A DNA stretch of 64,000 nucleotides from Odobenus rosmarus divergens (GCF_000321225.1 NW_004450662.1:1736797-1800796); one strand, 5' to 3'; shown: positions 30,635-42,461, counted from the stretch's first letter. Numbers and translations: made by a program. Notes: generated by a model from the letters alone, not told the origin.

Positions 30635-32776
30635 TTGTAAGCAACCTCAGATCTTCTGTGGAGCTAATGGTCTTATAAATCAGGTGTCATGTGAGCATTC
30701 ATTTAATGAATTACATTTGGATGCCAACTTTGCAGAAATGCTGTTACGAAAACAGGCATGCATGACTCTCCCATCTCCGACGTCTTCTTATTCCTTATAG
30801 GCAGGCCTTTTCAAATTCTCTAGGCTCTGTGATTGCTTCTTCAAATGAAATCTTATGTGAAAGATATATCAAACAAATTAAAAAAAAAAAAGCTGCTCTG
30901 GTTGAGAGATGTGGTTGAGAGGAGGAGGGACACCCCCTCACTTCACTTGGGCCGTCCCTTGCCCCATCTCCCATTGGCCCTTGGGCACCACCTGCTAAGC
31001 CTGAGGTCTCTGCAGGGCACAGGTTGACAAATAGCTTCAGTGATCACGCAGTAGGGTGTAGGGTCCCAGAACCCAGGGCCAGGGCTGGGCCAGAGCAGCT
31101 GCACAAGGAAGATCCTGTCACCACCAGGGAGAGAGGGACCCCTCCCTCCCATAGCTGCATCTGCCCACGGTCTGAGCTGAGGGGCTGAGGGCCACCCCCT
31201 CCAAGTTTACCTTAAACCAGGCGCTGACCCACAGGTCAAGAACTAGCCTCAGGGCGGGCCTCTGCCCCGGCCACCTGTTCGTCACTTGCTCTCTGTCGGG
31301 GCCCTCTTCTGGCCCACTTGACACCTCTTCAGGATCGCCTTCAAGGTGTGGGAAGACGGCAGGAGTGGGGCTGGGCTGAAATGAGGGGCCCAGGGGCTCA
31401 GGGGTAGGGGCTGGGTGTGGGAGGAGACGGCTCTTGTCTGGATGATGGTGGCTTCAAGCTGAGACTCAAATGCCTCCCCCACCTCTCGTTTGTCTAATAA
31501 GGAAACCTTTTTGACCTAGCCAGTTAAAAGTCCTGGCTCTTCGTCTCATTACTGCCAAGCCTCGAACTAAAGAGGTGAAAGCTGGCAGCCTCAGGCTGCC
31601 TTCAACTTGGCAACTGCCCCTCGGGGTCTGTGTCTCAAAGTCCCAGCCTCTCAATAGGGCTGTGTTTTCAATCCTCGTGAAACAAAGCGGCGGTCTCCCC
31701 CCTGGGCCTGAGCTCTCCATTCCCATCTTTCTGTGGGGGATTAAGAGCTGCTCTCTTGTTTGGGTGTCACTCTCCCTTTGAACCACTGTGGCTTCATCGA
31801 GTTTCAGGCTCAGCTTCCTGCCAGGAAGTGGATTTACCTCTGATTTGTTGTTACTCTCTCCACAGGAGGATGCCGAGGGAGGGGACCAGCGAGTCCCCTT
31901 CTCTCCAGGCACCCCGCCCATCCCCAATCTCTCTCCAGCCCCAGTCCCCAAAAGAGCTCCAAGCCACCTCTTCCCCCACACAGGGAAAATCGGGGACTTG
32001 CAGGGAGGGGAGCCCCGGGGCTGCTCACTCTGGGGTGTGACGGAGGGGGCAGGGCGGCTGGGTGTGCGCACTGATGACAGGCTGTGGAGGGAGACAGTCC
32101 TGCACTGATGACAGGCTGGCTTTGGTCTCCCTCTGGGGCTGTAGCTCTGGACCTGTTCTTAATCTGGTCTCGAGAATCCCAGAAAATTGCGTGAAAGAGA
32201 CGTTTCCTCTGTGGAACTAAGCTTATGCAAGAAGACAGATCTCTTGAGTGCAGATCGAGGACTATTTCTACCTCACCACTTTTGACATGTGTCCTTTTAC
32301 CTTTATTTGCAATCAACAGAATATTATAGATACAAGCCTTGGAGTGTGGGAGGGGGAGGAGAATGGGTGTGATGTAGGAAAGAGGATAAAGGTCATTTGA
32401 TTTTTGGTACCCTGACCTCCAGGCAAAAAAGAGATTTTTTTTTTTTTCTGGAGGGTATTCTATTGTCCTTATCCTGGAAAAAGATTTCCCAGAAAAGATC
32501 AAGAGAAATATCAAAGTATAGTTAGGCTGACATTCCTTTAGTATGTAGAAAGTGGTTGTCCAGTGTCTACAAAATAACTTCTGTTTGATTAATAATCAGG
32601 AAAGGGTGAGCTGTGGCAATAAGAACCCACATTGGTCCATATTTCTGGAAATCCTACTCAAGGGCACAGAGTAGTCCCCTGGAGAGCTTTCTAGATCTCA
32701 GGGAAGAGAAGCTAAAGAAAGGTAGTGATCTTGCCCAGGGAAAGAGACCATCTCTGGATCAGGACAGGTGTGCTTT
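30635..32776. other. Single-copy sequence; no defensible exon
   Basis: Free of recognised repeats apart from a 17-bp direct repeat at 32068-32118. A pyrimidine tract ending CTCTCCACAG|GAGGATG at about 31855-31872 resembles a splice acceptor, and ORFs of about 100-226 codons overlap it on both strands, but no matching donor or protein similarity is recognised. Confidence 0.4.
32068..32118. repeat. Direct repeat of GCACTGATGACAGGCTG
   Basis: A 17-bp exact repeat at 32068-32084 and 32102-32118 with 17 bp between. It encloses no recognisable mobile element. Probably a local slippage or duplication product. Confidence 0.9.
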
Positions 32777-32992
32777 GCTTTTTGTTTTTTTAAGATACTA
32801 TTTATGTATTTGAGAGAGAGAGAGAGAGAGAGAGCGAGAGCTAGTACACAAGCAGGGGGAGGGCCGAGGGAGAGGGAGAAGCAGATTCCCCGATGAGCAG
32901 GGAGCCTGACTCAGGGCTCCATCCCAGGACCCCGAGATCACGACCTGAGCCAAAGGCAGAAGCTTAACGGACTTGAGCCACCCAGGCGCCCC
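32777..32992 (-). mobile_element. SINEC (Can-SINE) insertion
   Basis: Reverse copy: TTTTTTAAGATACTATTTATG, a (GA)n tract, body and the head complement GAGCCACCCAGGCGCCCCC. The TSD is poorly defined (AGGACAGGTG versus AGGGGAGGTG). Confidence 0.93.
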
Positions 32993-33179
32993 CAGGGGAG
33001 GTGTTTTTTCTTGCTTGTGTGTCTTTGTTTTTTGTTTTGTTTTTCATGTGCTATCCCTGCACACTACCAGTTAAAAGAGAAAACTGCGCTCCAAAACTGG
33101 GCGTGAAGAACCTGAGATGCACCGAGATTAAAATAGATGTGGGGTGTGAATGTGAGTCTGTGTGTGAGAGAGAGACGGA

Positions 33180-33205
33180 GACAGACAGACAGACAGACAG
33201 ACAGA
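33180..33205. repeat. (ACAG)n microsatellite
   Basis: Six uninterrupted ACAG/GACA units preceded by a GAGA tract. Confidence 0.95.
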
Positions 33206-33579
33206 GATGGGTCGAGGTGGTAGAAAGAACCTCAAACCATTCACAGGAGGAGAAGGATGGGCAAAGCAGCTGAATATGAAGGGCAAACGAGCTGGAAAGA
33301 GAAGCATGGCTCAAGAGGATAAACGGAGGTAAAGAGAGCCTGCAGACACCACCAGCCAGGGCCTGGCCCTCCCCTGAGCGCCGGGTCATGGGCCCAAAGG
33401 GTGCTGGCCGGGCCCCTGTCTGCTGTTCTCCTCACAAAGCCTGGGTTGTGCTCTTGGCAGGACTGGGCCTCCCCGTCTCCGAGGTCCTAGCTGGGGCCGC
33501 CTGCCCTGAGAGCCTCCTGGTGCCGCCAGAAGCCCCAGATTTGTCCAAGTGCCAATACCTAATGAGGAGCTCATTTGAA

Positions 33580-33705
33580 TCCATGAAAAGTACTAGGGAG
33601 CAAGGAGACATGCTAATTAAAGTGATTGCTGTTCTTTAATTAAGCAATAATTCCCCCAAAGAGGGCATTATCATGCAAATAGAGCCCTTTTGGGTGAGGT
33701 AAGGG
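33580..33705. promoter_or_regulatory. Candidate homeodomain/POU enhancer element
   Basis: Within about 100 bp there are ATGCTAATTAAAG, CTTTAATTAAGCAATAATT and the exact octamer ATGCAAAT (33673-33680). The density of ATTA/TAAT cores plus an octamer, in GC-moderate repeat-free DNA, is typical of conserved developmental enhancers. This is inference; conservation has not been tested. Confidence 0.4.
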
Positions 33706-34281
33706 CTTTGGACAACAGCTGAGGTCTGTTAATAAGGCCCCTGAGTATTGGAGGGCAGGGATCCAGAATGCCCCATTGAGCTGGGTGATAGAGCAAGGGA
33801 AATAATCACGGCCCCACGGCCCCGCAGCCCCTCGCTGCCTTTTGTCTCTCCAGGCTTTGGCTGCAGGCTTTGGCTGCAGGGACCCTCCTCTCCTGCCCGT
33901 GCCTTCTCCCCAAGAGAGGCTTTCAGAGCTGTGTGGGGTGGAGAGGTTTGTAGGACAGTGTCTAGTTTGGCCCTTTGTACAATCAACGTCCCAATTATCA
34001 GAGCATCAGTGCAGAAGGGGTGGAATGAGGCGGGAGTGGGGCTCCTCAGTGCTCATAAACATGGAAGAAGCTGCAAAAGGTTGAGCCTCATTCAGCTGCT
34101 GGGATACGCTGGAAAGCACACTGAAATCACTCCAGCATCTTGGGGCGGGGGGGGACCACGGCTGAGCAATTTCCCTCTCCAAGACCCAGTTTCCCGGGTA
34201 GCTGGTCGCTGCCTTACCCAGTTACCCTGTGGGGGCGTGGATGGGAGGGAAAGCGCCAGGCACGGGGCCTGCCATCTGACC

Positions 34282-34548
34282 CAGTGGTTCTCAACCTGGG
34301 CTGATCTGCCCCAGAGTAAGGCTGCCGGATAAAAACAAGCTTCATATTTGTATTTGCTAAATCTGATAACCTTATCCCTGGGGACTTTAGCAATATCCCT
34401 GGAGATATTTTGCATTGTCACACTGGAGGAGTAAGTGTGGGGAGAGGCCAAGGTTAGTGCTAACTGTCCTACAGGGCACGGGCCAGTCCCCCCCCTGCAA
34501 GAATTATTTAGTCCAAAATATCCCATGTGCTCAGGTTGAGAAACTCGG
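34282..34548 (+). mobile_element. MER5A-type hAT-Charlie DNA transposon with internal insert
   Basis: Starts CAGTGGTTCTCAACCTGGG and ends AGGTTGAGAAACTC, the terminal inverted repeats of MER5-type non-autonomous hAT elements. The interior follows MER5A ('ccctggagatattttgcatt', GAGAGGCCAAGGTTAGTGC, 'aagaattatttagtccaaaa'). About 65 bp at 34313-34377 (GCTGCCGGATAAAAACAAGC onward) is not part of that consensus and appears inserted. Confidence 0.82.
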
Positions 34549-35014
34549 ATGTAAACAGCACTCAATAAGCCTGAGTTCAATGAAAAACTAAATAAGGAGG
34601 TGGCACATTTTCTAGAGCAAGAGCGTAGCAATGCAGTTATAAATCAGCCCCGGCATGAACTCTTGGAGATATTTCTCTTTTCTCCAAAGGTAGCGTATGG
34701 ACAAAGATGGTGTTTGTAAAAACTGAACGGACACACCGAGTGGTACGGGCTGGTGCTGGGAGCCTCGTGCAAGGACCAGGACCAAAGAAACTGGTTCTGA
34801 AAGCCAGGAGCTTCAGAGACCACACAAAGCCAGCTCCGAGGTAAGAGCCAGGAGCTCCTACAGGAGACCAGAGCCCCGGGAGAGGCACTAGGGCCCCACC
34901 CGAGGGCAGAATGAAACAGCCGAGGGCAGGTGTCAAACTTCGATTGTGAAGTAAGAACTTGACGTCTACCTTACCACTGAGGGCGACAGCGATAGCACAG
35001 CTCAGGCCTCCGTT
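34549..35014. other. Single-copy sequence
   Basis: Nothing recognised; no gene, RNA or repeat identified. Confidence 0.45.
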
Positions 35015-35170
35015 GAGCTTACTGTTCTAATTGTCACCATAGCCCAGCGGGCAGGTACAATTATGATCCTCATTTTGCAGATGCAGAAAGGAAAGAGTGT
35101 GCGCAGGGCCACGAGCCTGGCAAGATCCAGGATTTCCACCGAGGCAGGGTTTGAGGCTAGTACAGCCTGG
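35015..35170 (-). repeat. MIR SINE (reverse orientation)
   Basis: 'cagcgggcaggtacaattat' with GATCCTCATTTTGCAGATG is a reverse MIR core. The remainder is diverged. Confidence 0.7.
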
Positions 35171-36394
35171 GAGCGAAGTCATTCGTGAGACTGTCACCGT
35201 GGTCGCAGATCTCAAGGTAGCCCCAGCTTGCTGCGCGGAAATGAGTCCCCTCAGCAAAGTTCTCCGTGGGCCCCGACCTGTGCCTGCACTGGGAGCTCGG
35301 GGTCCCCTGACAGACAGCCAGAGGGCAAAGACAAGAAGGGGGAGGCAGTCACCAAACTTGGGTTTTGCCCTCCTCAGGGCCGATTTCTTTTGCTGCACGT
35401 TTGCTCATCCTCTCAGCCGCCTAGATGGTTTTCCTAACTGCTGGGGCCCAAGGTGGGGGACTGTCTGGTGCTTCTAGAACTGCCTTCCTAATGGCCTATG
35501 TCTCAGGTGGAGCCTGTGGCCTGCCTTGGGGGAGACAAAAGGCAGAAAGTCAACAAACCAGGCAGTCCGGCTAAGGGGAGATCAAGCCTCTTGCTCCCAG
35601 AGATCTTGGAACCCTTTCAATTTTGTGTTCACTCCCTGCAAAATAAATGTTTTGTGTTACAAGGAGACAGAGATAGTATCTCATCGGCCCTACTAGTTTA
35701 GCACGGCCTCTGCCAACCTCTCACTCGACATTTGGCAGCGGGGGCAGGAGCATGGAGAAAAACAGGCCCAGGTTCTGTTTGCAAAACATTTTCATCAGTC
35801 AAAAAGCTGCCAGGGTTGCAAATATTAAATAAACCCTGACTCATGGAGACATATACCTTGCTTTGCTTTGCCGATCGGCTGGGTAACAGAAATTACGTTA
35901 CTTTGGAAGTGACAGTTCTTAACATTCTGCAGACTTCTCAAGACAGCTCTGGCTTTTTCTGAACAAAGAACAATCCACAAAAACGCCCATGGTTTGCAAT
36001 GCATGGGAGTCTGTTTATAGGATCACAGACTCGGGCCCTCTCCTTGGTCAAAGGGGTGGGGTGAGATCACCCATTTAATCGCCTTCCGCCTCCAGGTGGG
36101 GCTGGCTGGCTCCGGGTCTTCTGCCAGTGGATTTAGTGAGAGAGTGGCCCAAGCCTCAGGCCCTTACAAGCGAGTTCCCTAAGGGCCGGCCCGTTTTTTC
36201 CATTGCAGAGTTTATAAGTGGGTTTGAAATGAGAGCATAGTGTTGCTTTGCCAGGAACAAAGGTTTCCAGTGTATTCCAGTCACTAACCTAAGACACCAT
36301 AATATAAGCCAGGCTCCCCTCTCCCCAACTCTAGCCAGTCCTGAAGTAAAAGTTCATCCAAGAACAATAATAATAATAGTATAGCCAACACTTA
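35171..36394. other. Single-copy sequence, no gene recognised
   Basis: ORFs of 67-126 codons at 35097-35701 lack recognisable features. An (ATA)n-like AATAATAATAATAG stretch lies at about 36365-36379. Confidence 0.45.
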
Positions 36395-36510
36395 AACTGA
36401 GATTGCTACGTGCAAGGCATTGTTCTAATCCTCACAAAACCAGGAGGGAGGGACTATTATTACCGTCATTTTGCAGAGAGGAACTTTGCTGTTTTCCTGA
36501 CTCTAAAGTC
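36395..36510 (-). repeat. MIR SINE fragment (reverse orientation)
   Basis: 'gtgcaaggcattgttctaat', CCTCACAAAACCAGGAGGG and 'ttattaccgtcattttgcag' match reverse MIR. Confidence 0.75.
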
Positions 36511-38967
36511 AGGCGAGGCTCCCGCCCTATCTCTTCCTTTCCCTTCGGATCCCCGGGTTGTCCCCCTCATTCTCCATGAGAACAAAGTCTTCTATCAGCT
36601 TTGAAACAGTTCAACCCGGCTCTTTCTGCGGTTCTTTTCCAAGAACCGTTTCTCTCTTGCTTTTAAAACCCATAACCTCAGCGGACACCATAACACACAC
36701 CAGCGTGTGTGTCTACGCCACTTTGCATGGCTTCCTCACTGTTCTGGAGACGCATTTGAAAGGCTGCAGAAGAGTGATGCGTGTGGGTTGTGACGTTCAC
36801 CTGCTGGGATTCGAATCCAGCTCTGTTCCAGTTGAGAGAGACTACATCAGTGCATGTTTTAGCTCATCAAGAAAGACTAAGGGTCTTAAGAGCTGAGATG
36901 CTGTTACGTCCTTCTACAGGCAGGCTAGTGATGAACAAAGAGAAAAAGCTTGAGAAGCATTTGTTGACTTGCTTGGGTCCTTGGCGGCTCAAAACAAAAG
37001 GTAGAAAGATACATACTGACCTCTCCCGCGAAAGCAGCAAAATAGGAGGCAGACACAAAGAAGTGTAGAAACATTATGTCTTGCTTGACAATATCTTGTA
37101 GGTGCTTAGTAAATGTCATTGAAGAAATTTATTATACTTAAAAATCAGCAAACATTAGCCTTGAGAACTATGGCAATGTCAGCATTTTAAAGGTTGAAAC
37201 AGAGGAAGAGAGAGAAAAGGGATGGTGATCTATTCCACCTCCTTTGTGCCTTTGGCTCATTTTTCCAAGGGCTAGTTCAATCCGGCACCTGCTGAGCCAT
37301 CTCTAGAACAGCCTTCGGGTGGAAGTCTGCACAGACCCAGGCACTAGAGGAAATCCAAGGGCTGAATCTCCAAACAGTGGCTGCAAATATTGAGAGAGAA
37401 GCCAGTGAATGACCATCACTCCTCCACAGACAGATCACACGGCTCACGGACGGGAGTCCAGCTGGGTTGACCATCTCGAAGAGGTCCTGAAATATTTCCC
37501 ATGTTAGAGGACTATCAAGCCAGCCTCCTCACTCAGGCAGGGGCCCTCCAGATTACATGCCTCCTGGTCGGGAGTATAAGGCTGACTCGTGGGGTGGGGG
37601 TGGGGGGTAAATTTGGGCTTTTGCAGAGAGGAGCAAGCTGTCTCTGAGCCATCCTCTGTGCGTGGAGCCATCCTCCGTGTGTGGAGGCAAGGGACAGGGC
37701 CTGATGAGCTTAAAAGGGCACGTATAGTCTCCAAGGTCATGGTTCCAGATGGTAGGTTAAAAAAAAAAAAAGATCTCACTCTGGAAAGAAGTTTGAGGCC
37801 CCACATTTTGTATTGGTTTGGTCTATTTTGAGTTTAAGTCTCCAAGCCCCCACCTCAGTTCCTTCCAGCTACAGAAAGGCCTCTGCCCTCCCCCTCGGGC
37901 ATTTGTGAAGAATGTTAAGCACGGTATCTCCTTAGGCACAGTCCTTTCATCAAGGTGGAAGCCCTTTGTGAAGGGGCCCCAGAGAAGCTGGGCTGCAGGG
38001 GGGGCTAATTGGCTCAGTGTTGAGCTTTTGACAAATCCTGAAATGAATACAACAGAGGAGCTGGGGGAAAGAGGTGTTCCTGAATGCAGGTGGGGGTCTG
38101 AGGAGAATGGGAAGGGGCCTGTGAATGGGCTCTTCTACAGGTTTTCCCATGCCCCCTCCCAGCCTGGGACCAGGTCAGGGAAGGTTGCTAATCTCACCCC
38201 CCACCCCAACCGCTTGTCACCAGGGAACACTGTGATCTGAAAGGTGGAGGAGACAGAAGGTCCCCCAAATCCAAAATACCTGCCTGGGGATCTATCTGCT
38301 GCAGTATCCCAAAGTCTATCCCTGGAGAGCCATTCCCTTCGATCCTGGGAGAAAATGATAAAGCTGCTATCAGTTACTGACACCTTAGAGTGAATGAGTT
38401 CACTCCAGCCTTGCAGCCCGGAAACGTGCCTGTAAGCCCACAGCCAGTTTGCATCTCCAACCTGGAGAAAAATGGAGAAAACTCCTTTCCTTCTTCTGTT
38501 GCCTCCCCTCTATTAACAGTCCCTCTGCAAGGAGGCCAGAGGCAGTGAGCAACAATTTTCTAAGAGCATAATGGCTCATCAGAGAGAGAGGAGTGGATTG
38601 GAAGGGGAAGGGAAAGGGCTCCTAATTTCAGTTGTTCTCAATCCCTGCTGCCCTACCCTAAGCCTCGGCATTCAGGTGTCTAGCTCCCAGGTGCTCTCTC
38701 CCTCCTTGCTCCCCCTCCTTTTCTGGCATAAACATGAAGGTAAAGGCTGCATCCAAAGCTGCTGCTAGGAGAGTTGCCCAAGGCAGGAGCCACTAACCTC
38801 TTTAGTCTGTTAGCTCTGCTCCAACAGGCCAGAGTTCCAGGTCCCCTTTCATGGTCTCTTCTCCCTGCGGAGCCCTGGTCCAGGGTCTCTCAAACTCCCA
38901 GACACTTGATAAGGCTGGGATAGCGATGCAGAGGCCTCCGTTCAGAACCATCCACACTGACACCCCT
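36511..38967. other. Single-copy sequence, no gene recognised
   Basis: Free of young repeats. It contains a 19-bp tandem duplication GAGCCATCCTCTGTGCGTG / GAGCCATCCTCCGTGTGTG at about 37646-37684. No exon with recognisable coding content. Confidence 0.45.
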
Positions 38968-38969
38968 TA

Positions 38970-39363
38970 TAAGGATTTTTTTTTATTTTGTTAGGTATTA
39001 AACAGTGTAATATTAGTTTCAGGAGTACAATTCAGTGATTCATCACTTACATACAACACCCAGTGCTCATCACAAGTGCCCTCCTTAATACCCATCTAGC
39101 CCATCCCCCACCACCTCCCCCCATCACCCCTCAGTTTGTTCTCTACAGTTAAGAGTCCTATGGTTTGTTTCTCTCTCTCCTTTTTTCATTTCCCCCTTCC
39201 CATATGTTCATCTGCTTTTTTCTTAAATTCCACATATGAGTGAGATCATATGGTATTTGTCTTTCCCTGTCTGACTTATTTCACTTAGCATAATACACTC
39301 TAGTTCCATCGATGTCATTGCAAATGGCAAGACTTCATTCTTTTTGATGGCTGAATAATATTC

Positions 39364-39405
<42 letters not shown>

Positions 39406-39668
39406 CACATCTTCTTTATCCATTCATCAGTTGATGGACATTTGGGCTCTTTCCATAGTTTGGCTAGTGTTGATAATGCTGCTATAAACATTGGGGTGCA
39501 TGTACCCCTTAAAATCTGTATTTTTGTATCCTTTGGGTAAACACCAAGTAATGCAAATGCTGGGTCGTAAGGTAGTTCTATTTTTAACTTTTTGAGGAAC
39601 CTCCAAACTGTTCTCCAGAGTGGCTGCACCAGTTTGCATTCCCACCAACAGTGCAAGAGGGTTCCCGA
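38970..39668 (-). mobile_element. 5'-truncated carnivore L1 (ORF2 C-terminus plus 3' UTR)
   Basis: Transcribed right to left. On the minus strand, 39656-39404 encodes the end of ORF2 ([35 protein letters not shown]). A CA repeat follows at 39403-39367, and then, in another frame, EEYYSAIKKNEVLPFAMTSM down to 39223. The 3' UTR (39222-38975) ends in a T-rich run read as the poly(A) tail. The endonuclease and reverse transcriptase regions are missing and the frame is broken, so the copy is dead. Confidence 0.93.
39367..39403. repeat. (TG)n microsatellite inside L1 ORF2
   Basis: About 18 TG units located where L1 ORF2 encodes the ...WY-THT-EYYSAI... segment. It reads as His-Thr repeats on the minus strand and separates two ORF2 frames. 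Confidence 0.95.
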
Positions 39669-40094
39669 CGAGTACTTTTAACTAACCAGAAGAAAACACT
39701 TGGTTACATAATGCAAAATAAGACCAGTGATTCATGAGATTTTCTTTTTAAATATATGTACGTGTTTATTTTGTTAACAAGCACAATGAAATGTTTACCA
39801 AGTGCCAAGCTTGTCTGATCTTTACCAGTCTTCTAAATTTATGCCACTTATGAATAAATACCTATATGCTATATATAAGCAAGCATCATCCTTATTACGA
39901 ATCTGTGAAAGACTGTAACACAAACCAATAATTCATGTGTGCTCCATCTTTCACTGCCCGTGTAACATGATAGCTGCTCACAGCTAAAGCAATTAGAGAC
40001 AACTTGGTCTGTAGGAGAGGAATTCACCATGATTCTTACCACGATGATGATGAGAAAAATAATACTAGTTCATCTTTATTCTTGATTATGTCCT
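39669..40094. other. AT-rich single-copy sequence
   Basis: No gene or repeat recognised. Confidence 0.4.
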
Positions 40095-40215
40095 TGTTTC
40101 TGGGCCAAGTTCTTTATATGCATTACTTCCCTTAACCCTCACAAAGTCTTAGCAAATGGTACTACTCTTGTTGCTCATTTTGTTGAGAAAATAGATGCAT
40201 GAAGCATGTTAGGTG
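40095..40215 (-). repeat. MIR SINE (reverse orientation)
   Basis: 'ccaagttctttatatgcatt', 'ccttaaccctcacaaagtct' and 'gctcattttgttgagaaaat' are collinear with reverse MIR. Confidence 0.75.
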
Positions 40216-40334
40216 CAAGTTCATTTTCATACCATTCTCTGTTGCAGCTCTAAGGAATATTCACAACTGATACGGAACGGTGGTTGTCTCAACCCAGCTA
40301 ACGAAAAGACCAGTCATTACGGGGCCTCCCTATT

Positions 40335-40560
40335 CTGTGTCAGCCACTAGACAAGGTATGTTACACATCTTCAATCCTCAAAACCACCTGGCAACCTGTT
40401 ACATTGATACCTGTTTTGCTGATGAGAAGACTCCCCCAAGTTCATACTGCTTATGGACAATAGGATGGAACAGAAGACCTCCAGCCCCTCCAGAGACTGG
40501 CCCAATTCGAACTGCCCTAGGTGTTAGGTGTCCGGAAAGGGACTTAAATCCAAATCCTTC
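40335..40560 (-). repeat. MIR SINE (reverse orientation, diverged)
   Basis: 'tgtgtcagccactagacaag', 'cacatcttcaatcctcaaaa' and CCTGTTTTGCTGATGAGAAG fit reverse MIR; the 3' half is weak. Confidence 0.65.
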
Positions 40561-42210
40561 AAGCAGGAGCTAAGATATTATGTCAAAATCTTTGTGTTCC
40601 AACCCATGCTAGAGCTACAAAGTTGCCAGAATTTGCCTCACAACGCCAGCCTCTTAGAGACCTTGGTGTACTGGAGCTCCTTTTTTCTCTTTGAGAGGAA
40701 GGAGGGAAATTCTCCTGTAGGGACAAAGTGATTGGCCCAGGTTCCCACAGCGGACAGGAGGATAAGGGATGTGGGAATAAATTATACCGAACAGGTTTTC
40801 CGGTCTTTAGTTCAGTGCTTTTTCTAGGAGACCATCCACTCTCAAATAACTCATTCATTAGCTCCTTCCCTCTGCAAATATCCCCAACTGGTCATTCTCT
40901 TTCACATCTCAGATAGGGGCTCCTTTGCCGCATGTAATGGAATGACATGGAAGGGGGCATCCGTATCTACTCAGCGCCTGCCTGTCTTTCTCTTTCCTGT
41001 AAAATGATCTCCACATTCTTTGCTAGTGCAAAGAAGATGTGTAAAGTCATTTTCTTCTGTCCTAGTGTGTGGGTAAATTAATCTAGCATCACAAACCCAG
41101 TCACAGAGTTAGGTGATCTGTGTGTAATGGGTTTAGGCAGTGAGTCTCCAGGGCTTACGTTGTTCAGCATAAAAAAGGCCATAGAAATCTCCCTCTCCGT
41201 GAAATCCTCTTGCACATAATTCAGGAAATGTACAAGACAGTGAGAATACAGTCAAGCTATTGGAATTTCTTTTTGAAGAAAAAAAGAAAAAAAATATCCT
41301 GCAGGGGCAAACTGTTGATTACCAACACTGGTCATGGTAGGGGTGCTAGCTACCTTGCAGTCATCAGATGTAAAACCCCGAAGGCATGGGGGAGGGTTGG
41401 GCCATTTAATAACATGTCAATATTAAATTACATCATAAATAATCAGAACTTCCTGCATATTTAACGGGAACTTTGTTGTATAAATTTGGAAATTATCCAA
41501 ATAGAACAAGCGACTTCTGTTATTATTGAACCCCCTGGGTCCAACATATTGTGGGGGTTTAGTTGTTGTTTTGAACTTTGGAACCCTTAGCAGAGAGTAA
41601 AAAGAAAGGCCCTAAGCCAACTGACTTTCGATGGTCGTTTTGCCTTCTCTTTGTCAGTTTTAAATGGATTAATGGTTATCTTATGCAAATAAGATCAAAT
41701 AAAATCCAAAGCCATGACCCAAAGCAAAACATGTGAAATCACTGTTTAGTTGGAAAATCTTCCACAGACTGAGCCAGCTTAATGATGATCCACTTTGACC
41801 AATTTTGCTGTTGCCAAAAGGGACACTTCTTGACATTTGTCACGTCTATTAGATCATTTCTAGCCCAAGGATATTTTAGAGGCTTATAACGTTAACGTGA
41901 GTTGGTATCAAACCCAGACAGTAAGATTTGAGTTTCTAACATGAGATATAATACAAAGATTAGTTATTATGATGACCCAAAGAACAAAGTCTCAATGTCT
42001 TATTTACAATTCAAACCCTCCCGATGTGGCTCTGATTGTCTCACTACATCTCCCACTGCTCTTCTGCTCTAACCCCTGCGTCATGCCCTACTAGAGTCTT
42101 CTACCTGCAATCCTGCTTTCATAGGAAGGAAGGGAATGGACCCTGGTTGGGAATGGACCCCATTTCTCTACTTCTTTCTGAGTTTTCCCCAGTCTCTGAG
42201 CTGAGGTTAA
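40561..42210. other. Single-copy sequence; octamer-bearing block near 41640-41900
   Basis: No gene is recognised. TTATGCAAATAAG at 41681-41693 contains an exact octamer (41683-41690), in a stretch without recognised repeats. The SINEC beyond 42226 is separate. Confidence 0.4.
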
Positions 42211-42228
42211 GTTCTCTTTTCTTCCTTC

Positions 42229-42461
42229 CTTTAAAAAAAAAAATTATTCATTCATTCATTCATTCATTCATTTCAGAGAGAGAGGGAGAGGGAGAGAGCA
42301 TGAGTGTGCACAAGGCAGGGGAGGGGCAGAGGACAGAGGGAGAGGGAGAAGCAGACTCCCCTCGGAGCAGGGAACCCAACACGGGGCTCCATCCCAGGAC
42401 CCTGAGATTATGACCTGAGCCGAAGGCAGATGCTTAACCGAGAGAGCCACCCAGGCGCCCC
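42229..42461 (-). mobile_element. SINEC (Can-SINE) insertion with expanded ATTC tail repeat
   Basis: Reverse copy whose tail carries (ATTC)7 (42246-42273) instead of the usual TTTA repeats. Head complement GAGCCACCCAGGCGCCCC. TSD GTTCTCTTTTCTTCC (42211-42225) and GTTCTCTTTCCTTCT (42462-42476). Confidence 0.95.

Larger units (their letters stand above)
32993..34281. other. Single-copy sequence with microsatellite and candidate enhancer
   Basis: No gene is recognised. It contains an (ACAG)n microsatellite at about 33180-33205, a 13-bp direct repeat CAGGCTTTGGCTG at 33851-33876, and a compact AT-rich block at 33580-33700 described separately. Confidence 0.45.

Noticed and set aside
31466..32514. 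Minus-strand ORFs of 201 and 226 codons, and a + strand acceptor-like CTCTCCACAG|G near 31865
   Set aside because: The ORFs overlap in different frames, no donor pairs with the acceptor, and no protein similarity is recognised.
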